Shown here: piece by piece, positions 15,623 to 24,460 of the stretch | Layout: each line of letters begins with the position of its first letter | How positions within the stretch are numbered: the first letter of the stretch is position 1 | Source of the DNA: Acidobacteriota bacterium | GTDB lineage: Bacteria; Acidobacteriota; Vicinamibacteria; Vicinamibacterales; CAVVIG01 | Direction of reading: 5' to 3' | NCBI GenBank assembly: GCA_018268955.1 | Contig: JAFDVO010000029.1 | Location: 16,244 to 80,243 of the forward strand | DNA length: 64,000 nucleotides | Translations under genes and position numbers: made by a program | The notes under the pieces: generated by a model | Seen by the model: only the letters and a program-made list of their open reading frames with translations | The model's database searches: none | What the model was told of the DNA's origin: nothing

Positions 15623-17848
15623 TCAGCGGGTTCCCCCTCCCACCTTTCCCGCAGCGTCCTCGATGAGCGCGGTGAGCCTGTCGATGGCAGCGGCGACGCG
15701 GACGACCTCCTTCTCGGCCTCGGCGTAGCGCTTCTGCTCGATCCCTTCGCGCACGCCGGGGACGGTCTTGACGCCGTAGCCCGTGTAGAAGCCCGGCGCG
15801 TACAGCAGGTGGCGGTACCATGGGCGGCGCGGAAGGCCGCTCTCGTCGATGAACTGCCGCTCGGCCTGGATCAGCCGCGCGTTCACGGCGCGCAGCATCG
15901 CCGGATCTGATCCAGCCTTCGCAAGCGCCGCCTTGTAGCGGTCCGCCGCACGGGTCAGCGCGCTCGCCGCATTCTCCAGCGGGGCGAAGTTGAGCGCAGG
16001 CGGCACGTCTTCGAGTGCGGGGATCGGCCGCGGCGCCTTCGGATCGTTCACCGCCGCGAGCGTGCCGTCGGTCACCTCGCGGTTGCGCTCCCGCACCTCG
16101 TCCTGCTTCTGCTTCAGCAGGTTCTGCAGGTCGCGCACGTACCCCTGCGTGGTATCCGCGAGGTTGGTGAAGTCGAACGGAAGGACGTCGGCGTCCGCCA
16201 GCCGGATCGCCAGCGTGCCCGAGAACTGCGCGAGCGCACGACCGTACAGGAACCCGGGGTCGTGGAACTTGGAGAAGTGATAGAAGTCGTCGTAGATGGA
16301 GTGGTAAATCCCGTCTTCGTCGAACCCGCCGAACGACAGGTTGAGCGACGCCACGCCGTCATGCTGCAGGAACGGCGTGTAGTCCGAGCCGGAGCCGAGC
16401 GCGCCAATCCGCAGGTCGGCGCGCGAGCGCGCCTCGTTCCGCCTGTCGCCTGACGCGTTGGCAACGATGTTGGACTGCCAGCGCTTCCAGACCGAGCCCT
16501 TCGTCTCGGGATCCTCGACGCTCCTGGCGACCTCGTTCACGAGGTGCTCGAGCGTGTGCGACCCGCTTGCCTGCAGGAACCCACGGCTGTTGCCGTCGCT
16601 GTTGATGTAGACCACCGCCTTGTCGCGGAGCTCGGCTTCATGCTGTTCGGCCCACTCGGTCGAGCCCAGCAGACCGGGCTCTTCTCCGTCCCACGCGGCG
16701 TAGACGAGTGTGCGCTTGGGCGTCCATCCCTGCCTGGCGAGCGCGCCGAGTACACGCGCCTCCTCGAGGAGCGGCGCCAGGCCGCTGATCGGATCCGACG
16801 CACCGTTCACCCAGGCGTCGTGATGGTTGCCGCGAATGATCCACTCATCCGGGTACGTCGACCCCTTGAGGGTAGCGACGACGTCGTACATCGGCTTGAT
16901 GTCCCAGTTGAACGTGACCTTCAGGTGCACCTGCGCCGGTCCCGGACCGAGGCGGTAGGTGATCGGCAGCGCGCCGCGCCACGACACCGGCGCCACGGGG
17001 CCGCGCATGGCGGCCAGGAGGGGTTGTGCGTCGCCGTACGAGATGGGCAGCGTCGGAATCTTCGTGAGCGTCTGCGCTTGCGTGATGTCGAGCCGCGTTG
17101 CGCCCGCAATCGACGCCGTGCCCGGCGTGAGCGGGTCGCCCGAGTACTGCGGCAGGTCGAGCACGCTCCCTCGCTGGACCCCGTCCTTGTTGCGCATCGG
17201 CCCTTCCGGGAACACCGCGTCCGCGAAGTACCCGTCATCGCGCGGGTCGGAGTAGATGATGCAGCCGACCGCCCCGTGCTCGGCGGCGATCTTCGGCTTC
17301 GTGCCGCGGAAGGATCCGCCGTACCGCACGATGACGATGGCGCCCTTCACCGACACGCCGGCCGCCTCGAGCTCCTCGTAGTCTTCCGGTCGTCCGTAGT
17401 TCACATAGACGAGCGGCGCGGTGACGTCGCCGTCGACCGAGTAGGCGTTGTAGGTCGGGAGCTGCTCGCTCTTCTGGCCGGACGTGGGATCCACCGGCAC
17501 GACCGGCTCCTCGAGCTGCGCCTTGAAGCGGGTCGGCGCGGTCATCTCGAGCAGGCGTTCCTTTGGGGTCGGGAACAGCACGTCATAGGTTTCGATCGTC
17601 GCGTCCCAGCCCCATTCCTTGAACCGGGCGAGCATCCACTCCGCGTTGTCCTTGCTGTAGGCCGAGCCGACGTGATGCGGACGTGCGCTCAGGCGCTGCA
17701 TGTACTGCCCGATCGCCGCGGCGTCGGGAAGCGTGCGGAAGCGCTCGTCCCACGAGGGCTGACGCTGGGCAGACAGCCAGGGAGCGAAGGCGGTGGCCGC
17801 GAGCACGGCCGCGAGGCTCGCAGTGCGGAATGTCGTGCGTCTGGACAT
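15623..17848 (-). CDS. Secreted M28-family zinc metallopeptidase (glutamate carboxypeptidase II-like)
   Basis: The start MSRRTTFRTASLAAVLAATA opens a signal peptide; TATGAT lies 7 nt upstream, so the message may be leaderless. The 741-aa product has a PA-like insert (VSVKGAIVIVRYGGSFRG, GAVGCIIYSDPRDDG), then the M28 zinc site. Ligands are visible in GNHHDAWVNGASDP, in WDGEEPGLLGSTEW (catalytic Glu pair), in YINSDGN and in a late His (YHSIYDDFYHF). A C-terminal helical dimerisation domain of the transferrin-receptor type follows. This order matches glutamate carboxypeptidase II homologs of bacteria. Confidence 0.92.
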   Translation of the reverse strand: MSRRTTFRTASLAAVLAATAFAPWLSAQRQPSWDERFRTLPDAAAIGQYMQRLSARPHHVGSAYSKDNAEWMLARFKEWGWDATIETYDVLFPTPKERLLEMTAPTRFKAQLEEPVVPVDPTSGQKSEQLPTYNAYSVDGDVTAPLVYVNYGRPEDYEELEAAGVSVKGAIVIVRYGGSFRGTKPKIAAEHGAVGCIIYSDPRDDGYFADAVFPEGPMRNKDGVQRGSVLDLPQYSGDPLTPGTASIAGATRLDITQAQTLTKIPTLPISYGDAQPLLAAMRGPVAPVSWRGALPITYRLGPGPAQVHLKVTFNWDIKPMYDVVATLKGSTYPDEWIIRGNHHDAWVNGASDPISGLAPLLEEARVLGALARQGWTPKRTLVYAAWDGEEPGLLGSTEWAEQHEAELRDKAVVYINSDGNSRGFLQASGSHTLEHLVNEVARSVEDPETKGSVWKRWQSNIVANASGDRRNEARSRADLRIGALGSGSDYTPFLQHDGVASLNLSFGGFDEDGIYHSIYDDFYHFSKFHDPGFLYGRALAQFSGTLAIRLADADVLPFDFTNLADTTQGYVRDLQNLLKQKQDEVRERNREVTDGTLAAVNDPKAPRPIPALEDVPPALNFAPLENAASALTRAADRYKAALAKAGSDPAMLRAVNARLIQAERQFIDESGLPRRPWYRHLLYAPGFYTGYGVKTVPGVREGIEQKRYAEAEKEVVRVAAAIDRLTALIEDAAGKVGGGTR

Positions 17849-17855
17849 GCGGCCG

Positions 17856-17861
17856 ATCATA
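17856..17861 (-). promoter_or_regulatory. -10 box of the M28 peptidase gene
   Basis: TATGAT on the minus strand ends 7 nt before the ATG at 17848, with no ribosome-binding site in between. This is the same geometry seen at six other genes in the window. Confidence 0.45.
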
Positions 17862-17949
17862 CCGCTCGCCTGCGGACGTATCGTGATTTGCAATGAAGCA
17901 TTGCTGAACTATCTATTTGTTCGCATCTGTGCGTCTCGATACTCTGCAT

Positions 17950-17973
17950 CCGTCGGCGCACTGCGCCGGACGG
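17950..17973. promoter_or_regulatory. GC-rich dyad upstream of the 38-aa membrane peptide
   Basis: CCGTCGGCGCA and TGCGCCGGACGG form an inverted repeat with one bulged base and a 1-nt loop. It ends 16 nt before the ATG at 17990, immediately before the AAGGAG ribosome-binding site. No T-run follows, so an operator or translation-control hairpin is more likely than a terminator. Confidence 0.45.
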
Positions 17974-17989
17974 ACAAGGAGCAGAAGTC

Positions 17990-18106
17990 ATGACCATCAA
18001 CATGGGTAGCCGGGTGCTCGAGTACGCGATGTACAGCGGGTTGTTCGCCATCGTCGCGGTCAAACTCCTGGTCGTCTGGCCTATCGCGATGTTCCGCCTG
18101 TTCTGA
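17990..18106 (+). CDS. 38-aa single-span membrane peptide
   Basis: ATG is preceded by AAGGAG at an 8-nt spacing. The peptide begins MTINMGSRVLEYAMYSG and continues as one hydrophobic helix (LFAIVAVKLLVVWPIAMF) to a Leu-Phe end. Nothing in it identifies a function. It lies 63 bp upstream of the HPF-like gene on the same strand, and a GC-rich dyad precedes it. Confidence 0.6.
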   Translation: MTINMGSRVLEYAMYSGLFAIVAVKLLVVWPIAMFRLF

Positions 18107-18169
18107 GCGGCGGCTGCTCCGCGACGCGTGCCACACGCGACGCCCTATCGATTGAAAGTGAGGCCGGTG

Positions 18170-18511
18170 ATGCGGATCTTCGTACGGCCTTCCGCGGACT
18201 TCTCGCAGGAGGCCATTGACCTGGCGCACAGGCGCCTCGAATTCGCCCTCGGGCGATTCGCCGGGCGCGTGCGCACCCTGACGGTTCGCCTCAAGGACCT
18301 GAACGGTCCGAGAGGCGGACCGGACAAGCACTGCCAGATTGCGGTCCGGCTCGAACGCCCACGCCGCGTCATCGTCATCGAGGACGTCGACACGGAGCCG
18401 GAGGCGGCGATCAGCCGGGCCGCGGAGCGGGCCTCACGCGCCGTCGCGCGTGCGATTCAGGCCGCAGGGGACCGGCGCCAGATGCACGGCGCCGCCCCGA
18501 GCTGGTCGTAG
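18170..18511 (+). CDS. HPF/RaiA-like ribosome-associated protein
   Basis: The start MRIFVRPSADFS has GAGG upstream; an extra 14 upstream codons are possible but lack support. The 113-aa product shows the S30AE pattern: LAHRRLEFALGRFAGRV, LTVRLKDLNGPRGGPDKHCQIAVRL, and VIVIEDVDTEPEAAISRAAERASRAVAR. Members of this family bind the 30S decoding centre and help ribosome hibernation. It lacks the dimerisation tail of long HPF. Stress control is likely but not visible here. Confidence 0.78.
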   Translation: MRIFVRPSADFSQEAIDLAHRRLEFALGRFAGRVRTLTVRLKDLNGPRGGPDKHCQIAVRLERPRRVIVIEDVDTEPEAAISRAAERASRAVARAIQAAGDRRQMHGAAPSWS

Positions 18512-18699
18512 CGACCGCATGAGCGGCACCGTCCTTCTCATGGAGTGATTGACCTGCCGGCGCCCCGGCCGACTTCCAGGCGCTCGCCAGACACCCTCCC
18601 GACCTGTCCCACCTTCCAGCGCCGGCCCGGCCGGGCGGCGCTGGACAACCCCACCTCACACCGCCTGCCCGGCCTGCTCCCGAGAGCGCAGTATCATCC

Positions 18700-20967
18700 T
18701 TGCGGTCCCACATCGTGAGAGCCCTTTTTTCCCTGACGGCGCTTGTCGGCGCCTTCCTGCTGTTTCTCGTTGAGCCGATGTTCGCGCGCATGGTGCTGCC
18801 GCTTCTGGGCGGCACGCCGGCGGTGTGGAACACCTGCCTCGTCTTCTACCAACTCGCGCTGCTCGCCGGCTACCTGTACGCGCACGTCGCGGGCGCGCGC
18901 CCGGCACGGCAGCAGGTGCTGCTGCAGATCGTGTTGATGGTGGCGGCGTTCGTCGCGCTGCCCATTACCGTGCACGGCGGCGCACCTCCCGCGTCTGCCA
19001 ACCCGATCGGCTGGGTGCTCGCGCTGCTCGTCGTGTCGCTGGGCCTGCCGTTCGTCGTGCTCGCGACAACCGGTCCATTGCTCCAGCGCTGGTATGCCTC
19101 GCTCGGACCTGACGCGGCGCGGACGGTGTACTCGTTGTTCGCCGCGAGTAACGTCGGCAGCTTCGTGGGACTCTTCAGCTATCCGTTCGTCGTCGAACCG
19201 CTCCTGCGCGTGCGCGATCAGAGCTTCGCGTGGACCGCTGGGTATGCCGTGTACGTGCTGCTCATGTTCGCGTGCGGCGCTGCGGTGTGGCGTACGAATC
19301 CAACGGCGATGCACGATCGGCCTGCTCCAGAGCCCGTGACGCCGGCTCCTGCCCGTCGGACGACCAAGCAGGCGGTGCCCGTTGCCGCTGAAGACGCCGA
19401 CGAAGCCGACCTGTGGACGATGCGGCTGCGGTGGCTGGGGCTGGCGGCGATTCCGTCGACGCTGCTCATGAGCGTGACGACGTTCATCTCGACCGACGTG
19501 GCGTCGATGCCGTTGCTGTGGGTCGTGCCGCTGGCGCTGTACCTGCTGACGTTCGTGCTCGCATTCGCCGAGCGACGCCTCGTCAGCATGCGGGTGATCG
19601 GCTGGCTCTTCCCGGCAGCCGTCGTGCTGACGGTGGCACTGGTCATGGCGCCGCCGGAGTTTCCGTTCACGCTGATTGCGCTGCACCTCACGTGCTTCTT
19701 CGTGATCGCCCTGGCGTGCCACACCGTGCTCGCCGACAGCCGACCGTCGGCGGCGGCCCTGACCGAGTTCTACCTCTGGCTGTCGGCAGGCGGTGCGGTG
19801 GGCGGGCTCTTCAACGCGCTCGTGGCACCGCTGGTGTTCGTCAACCCGTTCGAGTATCCGCTGGCGGCGCTCTCGGCCTGCCTCCTGCTGCCGAACGCGC
19901 TCGGCATCGGCAGCACCGTGCGATCGAGGGCACGCGAGGTGCTGTCCTTTGCGCTCGCGGCCGTGCCGGTGCTGCTGCTGTTCGTCCTCGTGCCGATGGT
20001 GCAGCAGTACGACAAGCAGCTGCCCGACAGCCCGTTCGTCCGCTTCGTCATCATCTTCGGACCGCCCTGCCTGTTCGCCTTCGCGCTGCAGCGGCGGCCG
20101 CTCAGGATGGGGATCGCGCTGGCAACGCTCGTCGTCGCCGGCACGTTCGTCCGCTTCGACAACCGCGTCCCCATACACCTGGAGCGCAGCTTCTTCGGGC
20201 TGCACCGCGTGATGTTCACCGGCCAGGAGCGCGTGCTGCTGAGTGGCACGACGAACCACGGCGCACAGTCGATTCGGCCGGAGTTCAAGTGCGAGCCGCT
20301 CACCTACTACTCGCGTGAGGGCCCCATCGGCCAGTTGATGGAGCAGGTCCAGACGGAGGGGACGAAGAAGCGGTTCGGCGTGATCGGCCTGGGCACGGCG
20401 TCGATGGCCGCGTACGCGCGGCCCGGTGAAGAGTGGACCTACTTCGAGATCAATCCGGTCATCGAGCGGATCGCGCGCGACCCGGAGTACTTCACCTACC
20501 TGCGGGACTGCGGTCCTCAGTCTCGCGTGGTGATTGGCGATGCGCGACTGAAACTCGTCGAGCAGCCCGACGCCGCATTCGATGTGATGGTGCTCGACGC
20601 GTTCAGCTCGGACGCGATCCCGGTGCATCTCATCACGCGTGAAGCGCTCGAGCTCTACCTGCGCAAGCTGGCGCCTGGCGGCATCATCGCCGTCCACATC
20701 TCCAATCGCTATCTCGATCTGGCGCCGATGCTCGGGTCCACAGCGCGCGCCGAAGGGCTCGCGTCCGTCGTGCAGACGAACGTACCTGCCGAGTACGCGC
20801 GTAAGGTCAGCCTCGAGATCTCGCCCTCGCGCTGGGTCCTCCTCGCCCGCAGCGGCACCGACCTCGCCCCGCTCGTCCAGACCGGCCTCTGGTCCACGCT
20901 GGACGACGTGCAGGGGCCGGTGTGGACGGACGACTACTCGAATGTGCTGGGAGTGTTCAGAAGATAG
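18700..20967 (+). CDS. Membrane protein with C-terminal spermidine-synthase-like domain
   Basis: The start is uncertain: TTG at 18700 or GTG at 18715. The first ~480 residues of the 755-aa product carry many transmembrane helices (FLLFLVEPMFARMVLPLLGG at the start is typical of this family). The last ~240 form a SAM-dependent fold like SpeE: FGVIGLGTASMAAYARPGE, TYFEINPVIERIA, VVIGDARLKL, VMVLDAFSSDAIPVHL and LAPGGIIAVHISN. Whether it makes polyamines is unclear; membrane-fused members may act on other substrates. A TATCAT box lies just before the TTG. Confidence 0.85.
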   Translation: MRSHIVRALFSLTALVGAFLLFLVEPMFARMVLPLLGGTPAVWNTCLVFYQLALLAGYLYAHVAGARPARQQVLLQIVLMVAAFVALPITVHGGAPPASANPIGWVLALLVVSLGLPFVVLATTGPLLQRWYASLGPDAARTVYSLFAASNVGSFVGLFSYPFVVEPLLRVRDQSFAWTAGYAVYVLLMFACGAAVWRTNPTAMHDRPAPEPVTPAPARRTTKQAVPVAAEDADEADLWTMRLRWLGLAAIPSTLLMSVTTFISTDVASMPLLWVVPLALYLLTFVLAFAERRLVSMRVIGWLFPAAVVLTVALVMAPPEFPFTLIALHLTCFFVIALACHTVLADSRPSAAALTEFYLWLSAGGAVGGLFNALVAPLVFVNPFEYPLAALSACLLLPNALGIGSTVRSRAREVLSFALAAVPVLLLFVLVPMVQQYDKQLPDSPFVRFVIIFGPPCLFAFALQRRPLRMGIALATLVVAGTFVRFDNRVPIHLERSFFGLHRVMFTGQERVLLSGTTNHGAQSIRPEFKCEPLTYYSREGPIGQLMEQVQTEGTKKRFGVIGLGTASMAAYARPGEEWTYFEINPVIERIARDPEYFTYLRDCGPQSRVVIGDARLKLVEQPDAAFDVMVLDAFSSDAIPVHLITREALELYLRKLAPGGIIAVHISNRYLDLAPMLGSTARAEGLASVVQTNVPAEYARKVSLEISPSRWVLLARSGTDLAPLVQTGLWSTLDDVQGPVWTDDYSNVLGVFRR

Positions 20968-20970
20968 GGA

Positions 20971-21016
20971 CGACTTAAGACGTAAGACTTTAGACGTGAG
21001 ACTTCAGACTCAAGTC
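20971..21016. repeat. Degenerate AGACGTRAGACTT-word repeat
   Basis: GACTTAAGACGTAAGACTT is followed by TAGACGTGAGACTT and a partly complementary GACTCAAGTC end, so the unit can fold imperfectly. It fills the gap between two convergent genes. Related blocks lie at 25323-25390 and 33421-33475. Confidence 0.75.
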
Positions 21017-21793
21017 CTACTTCTTCTGCGGTTCTGCCTGCTTCCGGTGCATCTCCGCTAGCACCTCGTTCGGCGTCACGCTCGCCATCGTCGTCTGCAG
21101 CTTGTTCTTCCAGCCGGTGACGACGTCGGCGTCGCCGTTGAGCATCGCGTCGAAGCCAGCCTTCGCGACGTCCGCCGGATCGTCCTTGCTGCCCTGGCCG
21201 ACCGAGGTGTCGGTCATGTTGGCGCGCTCGAAGAACTCGGTCTCGGTCGCGCCGGGCATCAGGCAGGTGACCGTCACTCCGGAATCCTTCAGCTCGTTCC
21301 GCAGCGCGTACGAGAACGAGTCGATGAAAGCCTTCGTGCCGTTGTAAACCGCCTGGAACGTGCCAGGAATGTAGCCGGCGATCGAGCCGGTGATGAGAAT
21401 GCGTCCTTTGTGGCGCGCGCGCATCTCGCGCCCGACCTGCTGGATCAGGTAAATGGTCCCGGTGACGTTGGTGTCGATGACGTGGCGGATCTCCTCGAAT
21501 GGTTGATCGAGGAATGCCTTGCCCAGGCCGTGCCCGGCGTTCGCCAGCAGCGCGTCCACCAGTCGCCCCTTGGTCGCGGCAACGAGGGCGTCGACGCCGG
21601 ACAGCGTCGCCAGATCCGCCTCCACCGCGTCCACCTGGCTCCCCATCTGCCGCAGCTCGGCTGCCGCGTTCTCGATCGAGGCCTCGTCCGCCGCAATCAG
21701 CAGGTCGTACCCGTGCTGCGCGCATTGGCGGGCCAGTTCGAAGCCGATCCCGCTCGACGCGCCGGTCACGATCGCAAACGGCCGTTGGTTCAT
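21017..21793 (-). CDS. Short-chain dehydrogenase/reductase
   Basis: The start MNQRPFAIVTG follows AAGGAGA; the upstream extension is Arg-rich and unsupported. The 258-aa product is a classical SDR: TGASSGIG for nucleotide binding, NAGHG, the catalytic triad in GSIAG and YNGTK (Tyr and Lys four apart), and PGATETEFF. The C-terminal region has GWKNKLQTTMAS. Short SDRs of this type reduce small carbonyls, but the substrate cannot be told. It is divergent from the SQR-like gene with ~180 bp between them. Confidence 0.9.
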   Translation of the reverse strand: MNQRPFAIVTGASSGIGFELARQCAQHGYDLLIAADEASIENAAAELRQMGSQVDAVEADLATLSGVDALVAATKGRLVDALLANAGHGLGKAFLDQPFEEIRHVIDTNVTGTIYLIQQVGREMRARHKGRILITGSIAGYIPGTFQAVYNGTKAFIDSFSYALRNELKDSGVTVTCLMPGATETEFFERANMTDTSVGQGSKDDPADVAKAGFDAMLNGDADVVTGWKNKLQTTMASVTPNEVLAEMHRKQAEPQKK

Positions 21794-21973
21794 CGTCGCT
21801 CTCCTTCTGCTCATGCAGGCGTGCGGACCGTCGGTGCGACGGACCCGTCGGGGCCGTCGCAAGAACCGGGCTCCTGACCGCCCGCCACTGGCGTCGGGCG
21901 CTCCTCCATCCGGCCGCAGCGGGCCAGTCACCAATCGCCCGGCTCTGCATCACTCGAATGAAGGAGTGTCCCC

Positions 21974-23431
21974 ATGGGCAGACTGCTGATTCTCGGTGCC
22001 GGCATTGCCGGGCATACCGCGGCGATGCATGCCCGCCATCGTCTGCCGGCGGCACATGAAGTGGTGGTCGTGTCGCCAAACAGCCAGTGGAACTGGATCC
22101 CGTCGAACATCTGGGTCGGGACCGGGTATATGAAACCCGAGCAGGTGACCTTCCCGCTGGCACCGGTCTATCAGAAGCTTGGTATCCCGTTCCATCAGGC
22201 ACGGGCGGTCAGCGTCCATCCCGACGGATCACCCGAGCGGCCGAAGCCGTTTGTCACGGTCGAGTACACGAGCCCGGAGCGGCAGGGCCAGACCGAGCAG
22301 CTCGAGTACGACTTCCTGATCAACGCAACCGGTCCACGTCTGAACTTCGGCGCCACGAAGGGGCTCGGTCCCGAGGCGAACAGCCTGTCCGTCTGTACGT
22401 ACGGCCATGCGGCGCACACGGCTGCGGCACTGAAGACGAGCATCGAGCGGATGAAGCGGGGCGAGCCGCAGACGCTCCTCATCGGCACCGGTCACGGCAC
22501 CTGCACCTGCCAGGGCGCGGCGTTCGAGTACCTGTTCAACGTCGAGTTCGAGCTGCGCCGGCAAGGAGTCCGCGACAAGGCACGCCTCATCTGGATCTCC
22601 AACGAGGCGGAGCTCGGCGACTTCGGGATGGGTGGCATGTTCATCCGTCGCGGCGGCTACGTCACGCATTCGCGTGTCTTCGCCGAGTCGCTCTACACAG
22701 AGCGCGGCGTCGAGTGGATCACCGGAGCGCACGTGAAGGAGGTTGGCGCGCGCGAGTCGATCTACGAAACGCTCGATGGCGACGAGCGGAGCGTCTCGCA
22801 CGACTTCGCCATGCTGCTTCCGCCGTTCACGGGCGTCGGGCTCAAGGCGTTCGACCGCGCAGGGACGGAGATCACCACCGACCTCTTCGCCCCGAACCAC
22901 TTCATGCTTGTCGACGCTGACTACCGCAAGAAGAGCTACGACGAATGGTCGCCGGCGGACTGGCCCGAGACCTACCAGAGCCCGAAATATCCCAGCATCT
23001 TCGCGGTCGGCATTGCGTTCGCCCCGCCGCATCCCATCAGCAAGCCGATGACGAGCACGAAGGGCACGCCGATCTTCCCGACCCCTCCGCGAACGGGCAT
23101 GCCGTCGGGCGTCATGGCCCGTCAGGTCGCGCTGAACATCGCCGACATGATGACCGGGCGCGCGACTGCCCCCACCCGCAAGGCGTCGTTGGCGCACATG
23201 GGTGCGGCCTGCATCGCATCGGCGGGAGCGAGCGTCTTCAACGGGTCCGCGGTGGCGATGACGGTCTACCCCATTGTCCCGGACTTCAAGACCTACCCGG
23301 ACACCGGCCGCGAGCTGCGCTACACCACCGGCGAGGTCGGCCTGGCCGGGCACTGGGTGAAGCACGCCCTGCACTACGCGTTCATCTACAAGGCCAAGGC
23401 GAATCCGCTCTGGCGTGCGGTCCCTGAATAG
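21974..23431 (+). CDS. Sulfide:quinone oxidoreductase-like FAD-dependent oxidoreductase
   Basis: ATG follows AAGGAG by 8 nt. The 485-aa product begins with a dinucleotide motif (LLILGAGIAGHTAAM) and then the pattern of SQR-family proteins: NSQWNWIPSNIWVGTGYM, a second site around TLLIGTGHGTCTCQGAAFEY, and VGIAFAPPHP. The C-T-C and later A-A-C cysteines stand where the redox cysteines of SQR are found. Family members pass electrons from sulfide or related donors to quinone at the inner membrane. It lacks a strong membrane helix. A 48-aa gene follows 11 bp later. Confidence 0.82.
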   Translation: MGRLLILGAGIAGHTAAMHARHRLPAAHEVVVVSPNSQWNWIPSNIWVGTGYMKPEQVTFPLAPVYQKLGIPFHQARAVSVHPDGSPERPKPFVTVEYTSPERQGQTEQLEYDFLINATGPRLNFGATKGLGPEANSLSVCTYGHAAHTAAALKTSIERMKRGEPQTLLIGTGHGTCTCQGAAFEYLFNVEFELRRQGVRDKARLIWISNEAELGDFGMGGMFIRRGGYVTHSRVFAESLYTERGVEWITGAHVKEVGARESIYETLDGDERSVSHDFAMLLPPFTGVGLKAFDRAGTEITTDLFAPNHFMLVDADYRKKSYDEWSPADWPETYQSPKYPSIFAVGIAFAPPHPISKPMTSTKGTPIFPTPPRTGMPSGVMARQVALNIADMMTGRATAPTRKASLAHMGAACIASAGASVFNGSAVAMTVYPIVPDFKTYPDTGRELRYTTGEVGLAGHWVKHALHYAFIYKAKANPLWRAVPE

Positions 23432-23442
23432 CGGAGGCGATC

Positions 23443-23589
23443 ATGCCGCTGCGCAAGCCTTTCGAACAGAGCTACTACCCGCCGCTGCCGACGCGCTGGA
23501 CCCGGTACTGGCGGACGAACATCCCGTGGCAGTTCCTGCGCTTCCTGCTGCTCAACGTGAAGATGCTGCGAATGGTGAGAAAGCACTGA
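23443..23589 (+). CDS. 48-aa basic, aromatic-rich protein linked to the SQR-like gene
   Basis: ATG follows GGAGG by 6 nt, 11 bp after the SQR-like stop, so it is in the same transcript. The peptide is rich in Trp, Tyr, Arg and Pro at the N-terminus (SYYPPLPTRWTRYWRTN) and then becomes amphipathic (WQFLRFLLLNVKMLRMV). It could sit on the membrane and help the flavoprotein reach quinone. This is inference; nothing identifies a family. Confidence 0.65.
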   Translation: MPLRKPFEQSYYPPLPTRWTRYWRTNIPWQFLRFLLLNVKMLRMVRKH

Positions 23590-23621
23590 GACGGCCGAGC
23601 TGACCGGTCGTCGACGCGGCG

Positions 23622-23627
23622 TACAAT
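23622..23627 (+). promoter_or_regulatory. -10 box of the OB-fold lipoprotein gene
   Basis: TACAAT ends exactly 6 nt before the ATG at 23634; a CTGACC at 23600-23605 is a possible -35 with 16-nt spacing. No ribosome-binding site fits in the gap, so a leaderless message is likely. Confidence 0.5.
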
Positions 23628-23633
23628 CAACGG

Positions 23634-24452
23634 ATGCGCATGACGTTCTTCCTTGCCGCCTGCTCCCTGGTGTTGACCACGGCTGCCTGCAAGCCGGCCG
23701 CGTCGACGAACGCACCAGCCGCGACGACCGCCCCAGCAGCGCAGCAGCAGAGCGCCGCGCCTGCAAGCGCCGCTGGCCCGGCGGCGGCACCGGCAGCGGG
23801 CGTGGAGAACGCCTTCACCGGCACCATCGCCGAGACGATGGATTCGGGCGGCTACACGTATGCGCGCCTCGAAGGCGGCGGCAAGAACGACGTGTGGATT
23901 GCGGCGCCGCAGTTCGACGCGAAGGTCGGTGAGCAGGTGTCAGTGGCGCTCGACATGCCGATGCCAGGCTTCCAGAGCAAGACCCTGAACCGCACGTTCC
24001 CGACGCTGTACTTCGTGCAGGATGTTGCGCGGAACGGGCAGCCGCTCGCCGGTGGCAACCGCCCGTCAGCACCAGCGCTGATGACCGGCCACGGCTCGAG
24101 CGGGAACGGAGGCAGCAGCACCGCAGCGCCAAGCGTTCAGAAGCTCGAACCGCCTGCTGGAGGCCTGTCGGTCGCGGATGTCTTCGCGAAGAAGGACAGC
24201 CTCTCCGGGAAGTCCGTGACGGTGCGGGGCACGGTCGTGAAGTTCAACGGCGGCATCATGGACCGCAACTGGCTCCACATCCAGGACGGGTCCGGCTCCG
24301 CCACCGCGAAGAACAACGACCTCACGATCACGACGAACGCCGACGTGAAGGTCGGCGACGTCGTCATCATGACCGGCGTGGTCGGCACCAACAAGGACTT
24401 CGGCTACGGCTACGCGTACGACGTCATGCTGGAGAAGGCCACGCTCAAGTAG
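23634..24452 (+). CDS. Lipoprotein with two OB-like domains
   Basis: The 272-aa product has a lipobox (LTTAAC) and then an Ala/Pro/Gln-rich linker of ~35 residues. Two beta-strand domains follow. The first (~58-125) has TIAETMDSGGYTYARLEGGG and VWIAAPQFDAKVGEQVSV. The second (~170-272) has SLSGKSVTVRGTVVKFNGGI, NWLHIQDGSG and VGDVVIMTGVVGTNKDFGYG. Both resemble OB-fold domains of periplasmic proteins. The ligand is unknown. It is convergent with the DUF1264 gene. Confidence 0.72.
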   Translation: MRMTFFLAACSLVLTTAACKPAASTNAPAATTAPAAQQQSAAPASAAGPAAAPAAGVENAFTGTIAETMDSGGYTYARLEGGGKNDVWIAAPQFDAKVGEQVSVALDMPMPGFQSKTLNRTFPTLYFVQDVARNGQPLAGGNRPSAPALMTGHGSSGNGGSSTAAPSVQKLEPPAGGLSVADVFAKKDSLSGKSVTVRGTVVKFNGGIMDRNWLHIQDGSGSATAKNNDLTITTNADVKVGDVVIMTGVVGTNKDFGYGYAYDVMLEKATLK

Positions 24453-24460
24453 GCCTGTCC

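Noticed and set aside
17950..17973. Intrinsic terminator of an upstream gene
   Set aside because: No T-run follows, and the genes on both sides are transcribed away from it or start after it.
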